From NCBI GenBank assembly GCA_028455995.1, contig JABELC010000012.1, positions 434,001 to 498,000 on the forward strand: 64,000 nucleotides of DNA. The letters are read 5' to 3'. Position 1 is the stretch's first letter, and every line of letters begins with the position of its first letter. A program made the position numbers and the translations under genes. The DNA is from Scleromitrula shiraiana. Lineage: Eukaryota; Ascomycota; Leotiomycetes; Helotiales; Sclerotiniaceae. This document shows positions 48,126-59,687 of this stretch, in pieces. The notes beneath the pieces were generated by a model, which was given only the letters and a program-made list of their open reading frames with translations, had not been told where the DNA came from and made no database searches.

Positions 48126-49158
48126 CTAGCTAAGTGTAATCTCTAGCAATTGAGCTCCAACAGCAGTCTCAACAACATCTACATCAACATTTTGTCCACT
48201 AACATCACCAGTTGTAACGTACAACTTCTTAAGTTGACCCAAGATACAACCAAACGCGGCACCAGTTGGCTCTGCAATCTCAGTTGAGTCTTCAGCACCA
48301 GCAATGATAGCAATCTCACTTTGCCACCGGTCTCAGCATCAAAGCTAATCTCCATGATTGAGTTCGCGACTGCTGTAGCAAGGTACGCATATTTACGACC
48401 TTCTCTATTAGTTTGGTTGGTCTTCCAGCCGTTAAGTGATTGGGAAAAGTCGTCGAAGTTGATGGAAGTACCATTGATCGAACCGGTGGCAATTACTTGA
48501 GCAGCGCTGAGTGAAGTTGAAGTACACAGTTGCGCGGCAGAAGTCGGAACCAGCTGTCCAATATACGTAGTCGTGTTGCAATTTGATGCCGTTAATATTG
48601 CTCATTGAATCATCGTTGAAAGCAATCCACGTGTTCTCAGTCTCAATATCGACCGCGGCGATAGCATCTTCAAAGCTTGCTGAAGCGAGGATAATAGATT
48701 CGTTGTAGGCAGCTAGGCCGTTGAAGTTGCTTACGGTAGCGTAAATAGGACTTGCAATGAGAGTTATACATGACTCTGTCTTGTTGCCAGAGTAAATCAA
48801 CTTGCCATAACTGGATTGCGTTTTTGGGTGGATCGCGGATATTATCAGAGATGGTGTTGGCACCAGTAACGTAGAAAACATTGTGTGCACCTTCAGTGAT
48901 TCCACTCAGACCCAATACATTGGGAAAAGTGACAACCACCTGTTTTTCTGGATTTTCTTGAGTTGGGTCGAAGGCCAGAAGACTTGCAGGTAGACCAATC
49001 TCGGTAGCAAGAAGAACCCCATTGGATCTAACTACAACATTTTCTAACCAAGTATCATTGGACCAGAACTGATCCACGGTTCTGACTGGGAACTGTGCGG
49101 CGACATGAAGGCCTAAAAATAGGGACAGCGTAAGGCCGTCCAAAATCGATTGACGCAT
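48126..49158 (-). pseudogene. Frameshifted secreted beta-propeller (SMP-30-like) protein
   Basis: The start encodes a signal peptide (MRQSILDGLTLSLFLGLHVA), then WLENVVVRSNGVLLAT, a propeller-blade motif. LLAFDP, GLSGITEGAHNVFYVT, then in another frame YATVSNFNGLA and SNINGIKLQHDYVYWT follow, and finally in further frames NGTSINFDDF and TGAAFGCILGQLKKLYVTT. These repeats match the SMP-30/gluconolactonase-like secreted propellers common in fungi. Frameshifts near 48800, 48500 and 48335 disrupt the gene, but no stop codons occur within the correct frames. This suggests recent loss, or sequence errors. Confidence 0.75.
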
Positions 49159-49955
49159 ATCGATAGAATTGAACAAGAATATGCCAGGCAAGGACCGAGA
49201 AGTATTGGATCGAAACAAATGATCGAAATAATTCGATATACTAAATCACCAATTGTTCATCAAATATATATTGTCTAATCGTCCCTCGAATCGATATTTC
49301 TCGGCAAATGCGTAATCAAATTATAGCCATGATCTAACAATTCAACATCATTTCTCAGACATTTCGGTGTTTATTGGGTAGGTAGTCTAGGGTGCTTGCA
49401 ACATTTCACTCAACATTGTAGCATCCAAGTCAAAGAGGCAGGAGTAATTCCGATCATTTACAGAATGAAATGTATCCGGGGACGAGTCCAATCAGTATTG
49501 GCAATATCGGAAGTAGTCTTCCGATAAAGATATCTTCAACAACCGATTCTCAACTTCCTCTTCGGCACTTGAGGTATGAGGATCTGGGGTGACCTTGCTA
49601 CATGCACTACGCACTACGCCTAGGTACTCCTTGCGCAGGCGGCAGCACCCATCTTGAAGATCGGATGGCACTAGAACCATATAAAGAAAGATTGACTATC
49701 GGAAGATATGCAACAGTGTTAGATTGGAACATCTTGTTGGTAAGGTATAAGTATGGATTTATAGTTTTGTCTGGCATGATTTAGGAGATTGCCAATAATT
49801 CTTTCCGTCCCCTTCGAAGACCCTCTCACACCTAAGTTCTGAAGTATACATATATATGAATGGGGCTGCCATGTTCAGTGTTCTTAACCTGCAATCTCCG
49901 CTTCATGATAAATTATTATGAGTAGTAACGTACGTTTGTAGCAACTTCAATCCTT
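49159..49955. other. Intergenic, no gene seen
   Basis: Non-coding stretch between the propeller relic and the 3' end of the MFS gene. Short frames at 49492-49784 have no recognisable motif. Confidence 0.5.
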
Positions 49956-51762
49956 TCAGCTAACATGGCCTTCATCAACAATCTCCTCTTGTTTCAAATC
50001 CACTAATTTCTCCCTTTTCATAAACAATGACATGATGATGGTTAATACACCTGCTGTCATTGGAAGAATATATACTCTCTCAATGGCTCGAACAACAACA
50101 TGAAGGACTTGAGGTTGAAGATCAGATGGCACTCCTTGTATCTTCCCATTCGAGGCCCCAGAAATAGCAGCCTGCAATGCTCCAAGTGGTAGATCCGGAA
50201 CCAATTCATTGATACCCTCTCTCGCTTCGTTAAGGAATATTGCATTCGCAATTGAAAGGGCAACCACAGGACCAGCCAATTGTGCCAATGTGCAAAACCC
50301 TACAGCCATAGGAATCTCACGTTTAGTAGCAAGTTTCGCTTGTATAACTGTGAATCCAAGCTGCATGAAAGCGCCACCTCCAATACCAAGAATGATGGAG
50401 TAGCCCCAAACACGTGCTGTAGGAGTATGCTCGTTCACATCTGCGAATAGTAGAGCACTTCCAATCAAGCACATGCTTCCACTGAATAGGTACCATGGCA
50501 TATAATAAGGTACTTTGCTCATCACGATGCCGTTGGCCATTGCTCCTGCTACCGTGAATGCAATATATGGAAGAAGTTGGACGCCGGCTCGTAGGGCAGA
50601 GTAGTTGCGAATGAATTGGAAATACAGGGGAACGAAGTAGATTGGAATGAAGACGGTAGTAGCAGCGCATGCAGTTGCGACAAACATCATTACCATAATT
50701 GGTGATTTGAGGAAATGAATCGGAAATAGCCTTGTCGACTTTGTAGTACCAATAAGGAGGAGTTGTTGTGCGAAGAATAAAATCATGAGAACTCCGGCTC
50801 CTACGAAAAGTCCAATAATGGTACGTCCATCCCAGGGAAATATAACTCCACCAAATGATATTGCTAAGATACCACAACAAAAGGATCCTACGAACATGAC
50901 GGCTCCAAGAAAATCGATGCTCTTAAGACGAATTCCTATGGTAGACGCTCCTGGTGGTTGTGACGACGGTAGGAGAAAAAGGTATATCGGAGCACACACA
51001 GCACCAACGACCAGATTGAGGTAAAACGCCTATACAGGGAAATCAAATCAGCAATGTTGGTAACAGTAAGATCTGAGTATCTTACCCATCTCCACGTAGC
51101 TTTACTACCTGTGAAAGCTCCCCCAATAACTGGACCAAGTATAGTACCAAGTCCCCAAGTCAAACCCGTCAGCCCAAAATATATAGGTTTCTCATGCTCC
51201 AACGTCGTAACGGAAAGCAACACCATCACACCTGTATACATTCCAGCACCGCCAAAGCCACATATAGCTCGACCAACGATTAGAGCATCCATATTAGGAG
51301 CAGATCCGCAGATCGCGGAGCCCGCCTCGAAGAGGAGAACACAAAATATGTAGACATATTTAGCGTTGAATACAGTATAACACTGGCCCCTATTTCCCTT
51401 TGTTAGAAACCGAAACGATAGTAGGAAGAGTGGCCTAGTTTCAAATACCAAAATAAATTAGTACTTGCTGCCCCAAGAAGGAAAGCTACAGGAAGCCATG
51501 GAAGTTTATCAACGGATGCGAATTCCCGAACGATAGCTGGTTGTACATCAGCTACTATTGTGTTATCCAACGCCCATAAAAATGTCGAGGATAGAATAGA
51601 GAGAACAACAAGTATCCATAAAAATCCAGTTACATCTCTAGGTGGTTTCTCTTGTGCTTGCGATATCTGTGGTTGTTCCTCGGCATTTTGTTTTGTATCA
51701 GACTCAGCTGCTGATGGCTCATGAAATTCTTTAGAATCCGTATTAATGGAAGCCATCACCAC
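49956..51762 (-). CDS. 14-TM MFS drug-type transporter (DHA2 family)
   Basis: Three exons (51762-51449, 51389-51086, 51029-49956) give about 563 residues. After a 45-residue hydrophilic tail come 14 predicted helices with typical DHA2 motifs. These are LWALDNTIVADVQPAIVREF (motif D1), DALIVGRAICGFGGAGMYTG, GLTWGLGTILGPVIGG (motif C of antiporters) and AFYLNLVVGAVCAPIYLFLL. Introns at 51390-51448 and 51030-51085 are short with normal ends. Joining at the first intron yields WGQCYTVFNAKY, as in relatives. Such proteins export toxins and secondary metabolites across the plasma membrane with proton exchange. It lies about 500 bases from the divergent P450 and could export the product of the neighbouring diterpene genes, which is inference. 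The start may be the second Met at 51756. Confidence 0.9.
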
Positions 51763-52275
51763 AAATTTAGAAGCTATTCACGATAGAGAAGGCTGAACAG
51801 CTTGCTTTTTTTTTAAAAAAAAACTCGGGGAAAATACCTCCAGAAAAAGCCATCCGATTCCAACGGATATTAGCCTACCGGTATGTTTCACGGCACAGTA
51901 GGTAGATAAACTCCCCCGCATTATTAAGGACACTACCTCCGACATAAATTATCCATAACTGGACTTCCTAGGTGCATATGCATGAAATAAGTGTGGAAGG
52001 CTATGGATGACGCCGAATACGAGTTTATGTATTACTGGATGGAAATATTGGATATTAGCCGCCCATTCTTTCCGTCTTTGTTCCATATCTTGGCGTACAC
52101 CAGGAAGTTTCTTTGAACCAGTAACACTATGCAGTCTGTAGCTCACAGATATCTGCTTACCTATATGCAGAAATGGTTGTAGGCGTGACGGAGGGGCCAT
52201 TTGATTTCGTAGCTTCAAGGTCCGTTCGTGGTAATTTTACAGTTGTTCAAGAAAAACAAACCGTAAATTTTAAAT
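51763..52275. promoter_or_regulatory. Divergent promoter between MFS transporter and P450
   Basis: These 513 bases separate two head-to-head genes. They include a T/A tract at 51808-51824 and no recognised coding sequence. Shared control of transporter and P450 is possible but not shown. Confidence 0.35.
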
Positions 52276-54209
52276 TTGTCGGTTGTCATTATGATCGCAA
52301 TAATCTTAGTTTGTATTGCAGCTTTTGCATATTGGCAGATCAGAAGTTTTCAACGGAATCTCGACGCTGCTAAATCTACTGGACTTCCATATGTTTTCCT
52401 ACCAGTTTATCTCTTCAGTGTACCGAGTTGGTTTGTTTTACGATTGTTCTTGATACCAGTATTGAAAGGACTACCCGAATCATGGACTGGCACTTGGCTT
52501 CCGTAAGTCTTGAACATCTATCTGCCGTTCAAATGTTAACTCAACATCCAGGCTACTCGGGATCGATCGAATATGGCATTACGGATACGAACCATTCGCT
52601 CGAGTGGGCTCAGATACTTTCATGGCTGTGAGTCCAATGGGGAATATACTCTTTACTGCCGACCCAGAAGCCTCCAGACAACTGCTAGCAGGACGAGTGT
52701 TCGACAAACCGGCACGATTGATAATGCCCATGCTGAATATATACGGACCTACAATCACCGGTACTGACGGCGCAGAAGCAAGGCTATATCGAAAGATAGT
52801 CGCACCTTTCTTCACCACGAATGCTATGCAACAAGTATGGACGGAATCAATTCTTTGTGTAGATAGATGGATGGAACATTTAGATAAAGATTCCACACCT
52901 GATCCCGATTTGAGATCTACCCTGGGAGGCTTCAATCTACATGTTATTAGTACGGTGGGGTTTGGTAAAGATATGAACTGTTTCGATTTGTCGGATCAGG
53001 AGAAAGTGCCTGAGAATCATAAGTTGAGTTTTAATCGTGCTATGTTGTCCTTTATTAATAGCTTCATGACTGTGTTTGTTATGCCACTTGCTGTTTTGAG
53101 TACGCATAAGTTTCCACGATGAAGGCTGAACTTAATCATTAATATGATGCAGAGAATTCTCCATTTCAAAGTCATCGAGATGCTTTCCAGTGTTATGATG
53201 AGCTTCTCTCTTATATGAAAGAGATGCGAGACGAGAAACAAGAAGAAATTAGGTCAGGGGCCCAGAAAGATCAATCAAACCTTCTAGGTAGGCAATTCAC
53301 AAGTTCAATCTATCATCACCTCCGTTAACTCACTAAACCTTCTTAGATCTCGTAATCTCAGCCGGTGAGAATCATGAGAAGGCATGCATTTCTATCCTCT
53401 CACCCGATGCCGTAATGGGAAATATATTCATTCTGCTCTTCGCCGGTCACGAAGCAAATGTAAACACCCTCCTCTTCGCCATCGTTCTCCTCGCATGTTA
53501 TCCCTCCATCCAACGCATCATGCAAGCCGATATCAATCGAATAACTGGCACCTCTTCCAACAATAAAGCATGGAAATACGAAGATGTTTTCTCTCCATTA
53601 ATGAATAGTATGGTCGGAGCTGTCATGAACGAAACCCTCCGTCTCTATTCAGTCGTCCCCGTCCTCACAAAAACTACACGCGAACATTCGCAAGCCATTA
53701 CACTTGAAGGAAAAACTCATAATATACCTCCGCATACCGTGATACTTATCAATAAAAGTGCGGTGCATAGGAACCCGAAGGTGTGGCCCGCGACTAAAGT
53801 CAATAATGAAGAGATGGCAGGCAAACCTTCGGCGTTGGGAGATTTCGATCCTTATCGATGGCTCAAGGATAAGAATGGAAAAGAGGGGTTTAAGAATCCG
53901 GTTGAAGGCTCATATCTGGCTTTTGGAGATGGAAGTAGAGGTTGTTTGGGAAAGTCGTTTGGTCAGGCTGAGTTGTGCGCATTTTTGGCAAGACTATTTG
54001 GGGAGTTCAGTGTGGAGCTTGTGGTTGATGGAATTGAAATTGAGACCGACGATATGAAAAAGAAGGAAATGTGGAATAAGGTGAGGCATAGAACGGAGAG
54101 GGAAATGTCTACTAATGTGGAGTTTTACATGTCGTTGAGGTTGGCGGGGAAGGTTCCAGTAAGGTTTGTTAGGAGAGGGAGAGAAACATCTGGGAATATT
54201 TATGAATGA
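52276..54209 (+). CDS. Cytochrome P450 monooxygenase
   Basis: Four exons (52276-52502, 52552-53099, 53153-53287, 53347-54209) give about 590 residues. The N-terminus is an ER anchor (MSVVIMIAIILVCIAAFAYW). The I helix holds FAGHEANVNT (about 335-344), the K helix ETLR (399-402), and the heme loop FGDGSRGCLG with Cys503. The C helix region and FDPYRW are also present. The third exon joins as MPLAVLKNSPFQSH using a GTACGC donor at 53100, which restores the family pattern. The protein is longer than an average P450 owing to an insert before the heme loop. It should hydroxylate a hydrophobic substrate with electrons from P450 reductase. The heme-loop type differs from the gibberellin P450s I know, so a kaurene-oxidase role is not supported. 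Intact. Confidence 0.92.
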
Positions 54210-54385
54210 TTTATGAAACGCATGGCAAGGTATGAATATTGAATATCACCAACATGTAGCACTGCTGGTGTAGAAATAATCAAGACTGTATTTGCCCAAT
54301 CGCTGTTTTGTTTATTCTAACCCAACTAGCCAATCCCATAAGAAGTCTCCCATTCCATCACAACCTGACCATCAGCACCCCATTT

Positions 54386-55478
54386 CTATTCTTTTCTACC
54401 AACTACACAAACAAAATCCCAATCAACACTCGCACCATTCTTATATTCCTCCAACAATAGATTATAAAGTCCTCTAGCCTGCTTTGCCTGCTCCACCTTC
54501 CCATCAATCTCCATCTTTATCAATCGATCTTCAAACGCCATGAGTTGCGTTTGCCCATTGAACACTTTATATTCGTCTGGGATGGGGTGTTTTTCACTTG
54601 CTAGGACCGTGAGATCGTGTTTGAGGAAGGTGGTGGAGAGGAGGGGGATCCATCTGTGATTTTGGGGAGTGGGTTAGTAAAGTTGAGAGCAGATGGAATG
54701 ATGAGAGAGATGCGTACTCATAGTCATTTTCTGGAGTGGGATGTTTCATAATTGCTGTTAATTTCTCCGTGGCGAATGTAGGTACGGGGGGTGTAGTATT
54801 CGGTGCATGGGCTCTTGTATACGCCATGTTTGGTTCAAACCATTGAATAAATCCTCCTGGTTCTATACCAAGTAATATCACATACGTATCAGTACGAGCC
54901 TCATGAAAAAATCACATAATACCTCGGGACTCGGGAGTAGATACACGAGAAGAAACGACTAACTCAATATGCTCAAGAGATTCTGTAACAATCCCTCAAC
55001 CTTGCCACTATTCATAACCGGAGCAAAAAATCGGATGTGAACTACATCAAACTGATTATGGAACCTCTCGGGAAAAGGAGTGAAGCAATCATGAATCTGG
55101 AAATGAAGGCTAGATGGAAGCAGAGCACTGGTTGGGTATTGATCGGTTGAAATATCAAAGCCATCAACTTCAGTTCCTGGAATAGTGCTGGATACTTCGA
55201 TAGGCCATATTCCTGTACCAGTTCCAATATCTGCGATCCGGAGATTTGAGTTTTTGGGAATGGGGATGGATGGGTGTAGAAGGTAGCCGCATACGTGACG
55301 GGTCATCCAGTGCTGGTAATTTAATCTGTGAAGTGAGTTGAGTATCTTGGAATTATATGTTTACGAGCATGGAAGTTGTGAATACTTACCTGATAGATGA
55401 GCGATGGTCTCGTTGGAAAAAGTAGGCATTATCTGTGTTTGCATCTGCTGCAGCTGGGGCTTGAGTTGTTGAATCCAT
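54386..55478 (-). CDS. SAM-dependent methyltransferase (UMTA/LaeA-like)
   Basis: Four exons (55478-55390, 55325-54964, 54862-54718, 54653-54386) give about 287 residues. After an N-terminal NAYFFQRDHRSSIRLNYQHW come the SAM-binding motif I (IADIGTGTGIWPIEV), an acidic motif II (VDGFDIS) and FDVVHIRFF. LKPGGFIQWFEP then forms across the second intron, and a helical C-terminus ends in WDFVCVVGRKE. These are the features of the fungal methyltransferase group that includes UMTA and LaeA-like enzymes, which often tailor secondary metabolites. The 3' end lies 176 bases from the end of the convergent P450, so the two genes are tail to tail. The substrate is unknown. Intact. Confidence 0.88.
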
Positions 55479-56467
55479 GATCAGTTGAAAATCTCTTACG
55501 ACGGCTACCTTGCTTGCAAAATAATCTTAAGCTTCAAAATCTCGATAGTATTTATGAGCTTCCCTTGGGATTAGCGTAGTATTTGTGGAGCCGTAGTAGT
55601 TGTGGAGGAGTAGCAGGTAGCTCGGCACTTCCGGTTTCTGAATTATGTAATTGCGTGTAAATATGGGATGATATTTCCCCTACCAACTTACTAATTGTAC
55701 CCCTCCCTGTCAGAATTTGTGTAACCATAATAACCTAATAATCGATACTGCTTTGTATATGGGCATAAACTATTGAACGAATCAGAATTATCCCATAAAT
55801 TTAGACGTTAAGCCAAGCGTTTGCGCACCGACAAAATTGCCAACTACCAATCCAAGACTGGCGCTAGATGTTGTGTAATCCCAACTTACAGTATCAAGTT
55901 GAGTTGATATTAAGCTTACTGAAATATCTTTAGCAACCCAACACGGAGTGGTCTAAAAGCTCGCCAGATATATATTTTTGCCGCTGTCAGATATAACTCT
56001 GCCACAGCCTCACTCTGAATAATGTTTCCCCGCCTTACCACAGCACCCTCTTTTCTGCAACAGCCGCTTTTCTTTTCCCTGCCAGGCATCAGCTTTCTTC
56101 AATCCTTCTTTCTCTTCTGCCGAGGAAAGTTCGGCCCCCAAAATGCCCCCCTTTACTCTCGATGCTGAACATAATCATGGCTTGCCATTGTCTATTTACA
56201 ACGTTATGTAAAGGAAGTAATCAGTACCTACGTTATCTTAGAATAGAAAGTAGTGTGCACAGCATGCGGCGTAGATTCTGAGCAGGGGAGAAGTTCTTAC
56301 CTCCCAGTGAACAAATGTTATTCCTCTCGACCGCACTACAAGTCTGAATTAACTTCTAGTTGAATGATAAGCGTTCTTGCTGATCAATATTATATCAGTA
56401 TTGATATTGGATAAAGCACAAAATCCTCTGATTTTCTTTCCGTGTTAAACTTCAAGGTCTTTTCAAG
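55479..56467. other. Divergent intergenic region
   Basis: Lies between the starts of the methyltransferase (minus) and the Pth11-like receptor (plus). Contains pyrimidine-rich runs near 56085-56125 and no recognisable gene. Confidence 0.5.
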
Positions 56468-57904
56468 ATGGAGTCGATCGTTACTACAGAAGTATTAGTT
56501 ATCGATATCGTTTTCCCGTTGCTCTCATCCCTTGCTATACTACTGAGAGTTAAAGCTCGCAAGATTAAACAACAAAAACTGGGAGCCGATGACTGGGCTG
56601 TTATCCTCTCATGTGTAAGCTCTCTCCCATTAAAGTTTTTGTATTCTAATTAGCTAATGGCACTGCGTTCACTCTAGATTATGTGTTGGGGACAGGCTAT
56701 TGATGTATATGTTACTAGCAGTATAGAAGGAGTGAATAAGTCTAAGCTCAAGCCTTTGGATGCAGCTTCAACGACACTTAGAGTTCGTATATTCATCTCA
56801 TCTAGTTGCTTATCATTAACATGGAGCATGATCAATTCGGATATCAAATGTTACCATTGAATGATTGTCTTCACAATTTCATACTGACGGAAAGATAGGC
56901 ACTATGGATCTCATCATTCTTTTTTTATGCTGCTTCAACCTTCGTAAAGATATCCGTCATGCTTTTCTACAAACGTATTTTTGATACACCAAAGTTTCGG
57001 ATTGCAGCATGGTGCATGATCGGTGTTCTAGCTTCGTGGGGGATCGGGATCAGTGTAGTATGTTTCCGCAGGGTTGAAGATGAAGATGATATGATATGCA
57101 TACTAATTGTTGCGACAGTCTTTACTATTCACAGCCTGGCCCATCACCGATGCATGGAATGTGAAAGCTGACCATTTTCTTATCGATCTGACTGCATTTC
57201 ATAAAGCCCAAGCTTGGACGAGTTTGTTTCTAGATGTGATAACGTTGTGTTTTCCACTTCCTGTTATTAGATCTCTTCAGATGCCTAGAAAACGGAAAAT
57301 ATTGGTTACATTGATCTTTGGTTTGGGTGCATTGTATGTATAGACCGAGTCTTTTCATCATTTTGAGCTTCCACTGACACTTTTGGTGGTGATTAGTTGT
57401 TGTATCGCGGCTGCAATCCGTCTTTACTATCTATATGATGAGATTCATGTATTCCTGGAATCTAAGGGAAACTTCTTTCTCGCATTTCGTAAGATACTTT
57501 CTTCCCTATTACCTTATGGTCTTTAACGATATCATACAAAAGGCTAACAATCCCAAGCCAAGATAAGAACTGAATGGCTTTGGAGTAAAATTGAACCAAA
57601 TACCTCCATAATAGCCGCCTGTCTACCTTCTTATGCACCTCTCTTTCATGGTGTCCAAAGTCTTCAGAGCCTCGCTAGAAGCCTCCGCTCCTTGTTTTCA
57701 CTACCAAGTCATTCTTCTAGTAGTAATATAGGTGGAGCTGGAAAAGCGTTTGTCAGGAATGATTGTAATGGATCTATGAAAGAGGGACTTACTAGCGGAG
57801 AAAGGATTGAGCTGAATAAGAGAAATCGGAGCGACGAAAGCAGTGTTGAAGCAATTCGTAGTGATGGAGATCTGGAACAAGGAAGGTTCACGGGGGGTCG
57901 GTAA
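56468..57904 (+). CDS. Pth11-like integral membrane receptor (rhodopsin-type fungal domain)
   Basis: The start encodes TEVLVIDIVFPLLSSLAILLRV and GADDWAVILSC, the DDW motif of Pth11-like proteins. Introns near 56615-56677, 56782-56898, 57058-57118, 57335-57395 and 57490-57558 separate seven membrane segments, including ALWISSFFFYAASTFVKISVMLFYKRIF, FTAWPITDAWN and TSLFLDVITLCFPLPV. The C-terminal tail is long, Ser-rich and cytoplasmic, stopping with TAA at 57902-57904. The frame stays open after this stop to 58225 (see findings). Pth11-like proteins sense surfaces or hydrophobic cues in plant pathogens. Splice sites were placed by eye. No loss-of-function change is seen before the stop. Confidence 0.82.
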
Positions 57905-59081
57905 CCGGAACTTATATCTCATCGAATTGATGAACATCATTTTGTATTGCAAGATCCATCGGATAGTAGAGTTTCGTTGTCTCTGTTTTTCAAGATGGGG
58001 GAATACGCTGCAGGCTCTAATCTCTATCCAGTGTATATTAATTTTGTCATTATGGGAATCGTGCAACTTTTCATCTATATTGAGATGATAATTATTGTAT
58101 CTGATATTCTTTCAATTCTCAAAATATCTCAAAGTAAAGAGCATAAAATTCGATTTCAAATTGCTGGTTTCCTTCTCTACCGGTCAAATTGCCACTTGCA
58201 AGTTTGCCAAGTTATCTTCCCTTAGCTAGAAAGTCATTTTCATGCAAATGTTCCTTGGAGCATGAAAATTTCATTAACATCATCTGCATATTGCCACTGC
58301 ATGGTCAGCATGTTAATTGAAGTAACTACAGATTCTGATTCTGGAAACTTACAACAGCCATTGAACACATACCACCGCAGTGTAACTTCAAAACCTGATT
58401 CTTATCTTCCAAACTCCAACAAAGTTATTCCTTATACGATGTACTGTGTCACAGGAACCCTACAGAAAGAACAAAGTCTACAGGATAATAGGCGTTGAGG
58501 AAATTTATTGGCGTCCTCCATATCAGAAGCTGAGAAGGATCATATCAGGGGGAGAATTCACCCGAACAGATAACTTCTTGGCTGTAACACTTGCAGAAAC
58601 AGTGTGTCAAAGATAATGCAGTAAGAAATCGGTATTAATATCACTGATATATATACGCATAGCTTCGGGTGCCTGATCCGAAATCATCATTCTTCACCGA
58701 GTAGGATGGCGATTTGCAATAGATACGAAGCAGGGTTACAGAATCTGATTTTATTGATTTTATGCACTGTGCCGTGACTATGCTAGAGTTCGTATGGCAT
58801 TCTCAAAAATAGGATCTTACAAAGCTTGGTCTTCGGCAATGCTTCTTGTGTGCAAATAATTCCTTAATATCGAGTCTTTGACCGGTAGATACCATCCACA
58901 TTGTAACCTCGACCAAAATCCATGCGCAATACCCAAACCAACCAATGTTACCGTGACCATTGAGCTTTTGTGTAACCGAATACCCGAACCACCCTATCAT
59001 AGTAATTTTTTCTTCTTAATTCCGTCGCATCCGTATGTACACAAAATAATGTGCGTGGTGTTCCTCAAATCCCGTTCCAAT
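57905..59081. other. Intergenic, includes open continuation of the receptor frame
   Basis: The receptor frame continues open from 57905 to 58225 after its stop codon. From 58226 on, no frame shows conserved features. Confidence 0.5.
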
Positions 59082-59378
59082 CTAGACCAAGATAGTTCCC
59101 TGTCGATCTCGAAGCCGCAACGGTTCTTCATTCTCCAGCTCCTTGTCACCATCGTTTTCCTTGCTAGATTTCAACTCGATGATTACCAGTGGAGGTGACT
59201 GTACAGGTTCTGGCCGTGGAGTCCTCCTATGACAGTAAATTAGGATCCACAAAACGGCCAGAACGACAAACACGTTGATGACGAAATTTTCCCACGCCGC
59301 GAGTTGCGCACCAGAAATGGGAATCCTGGCAATTGGCATGACTCCAGAAAGATATCTTAGAGTTGAACGACTTAGCAA
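59082..59378 (-). CDS. Small single-helix membrane protein, hypothetical
   Basis: A 98-codon frame encodes a short N-terminus, one hydrophobic helix (NFVINVFVVLAVLWILIYC) and a charged cytoplasmic-type tail rich in Glu, Asp, Lys and Arg. A second Met near 59340 (MPIARIP) could be the start. The helix and the clean charge switch after it make a real protein plausible, but the length is near the chance limit. It lies downstream of the diterpene cyclase on the same strand. No family was recognised. Confidence 0.4.
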   Translation of the reverse strand: MLSRSTLRYLSGVMPIARIPISGAQLAAWENFVINVFVVLAVLWILIYCHRRTPRPEPVQSPPLVIIELKSSKENDGDKELENEEPLRLRDRQGTILV

Positions 59379-59687
59379 AACTGATACTTGTATTTATCTG
59401 TTCTTTTTGAGTAGATGTACAACATTTGTTTGAGAGGAAGTGGCGTTTAGAGAATTCTATGCATGAGTACTAAAAAGGTTTTTTATGAGGTAGATACTTC
59501 ATAGAGTTGACTATTGATATTGGTAGCCCAGTTTTGAACTTCTGTAGCAGTAGAAGATTACACCGGTAAAACTGTCGAGCACGAATTTTCTTGCACCGAA
59601 ACTTGTTAATATTCATATTGAATGATTCTTGATCATCCATCTAGCTCAGTCGCGTACAAATTGATTCAAAACATTCTACCCGTTCAT

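Noticed and set aside
53017..53241. Apparent loss of the P450 frame near 53120
   Set aside because: A normal intron with GTACGC donor at 53100 and acceptor at 53152 restores the conserved reading, so the P450 is intact.
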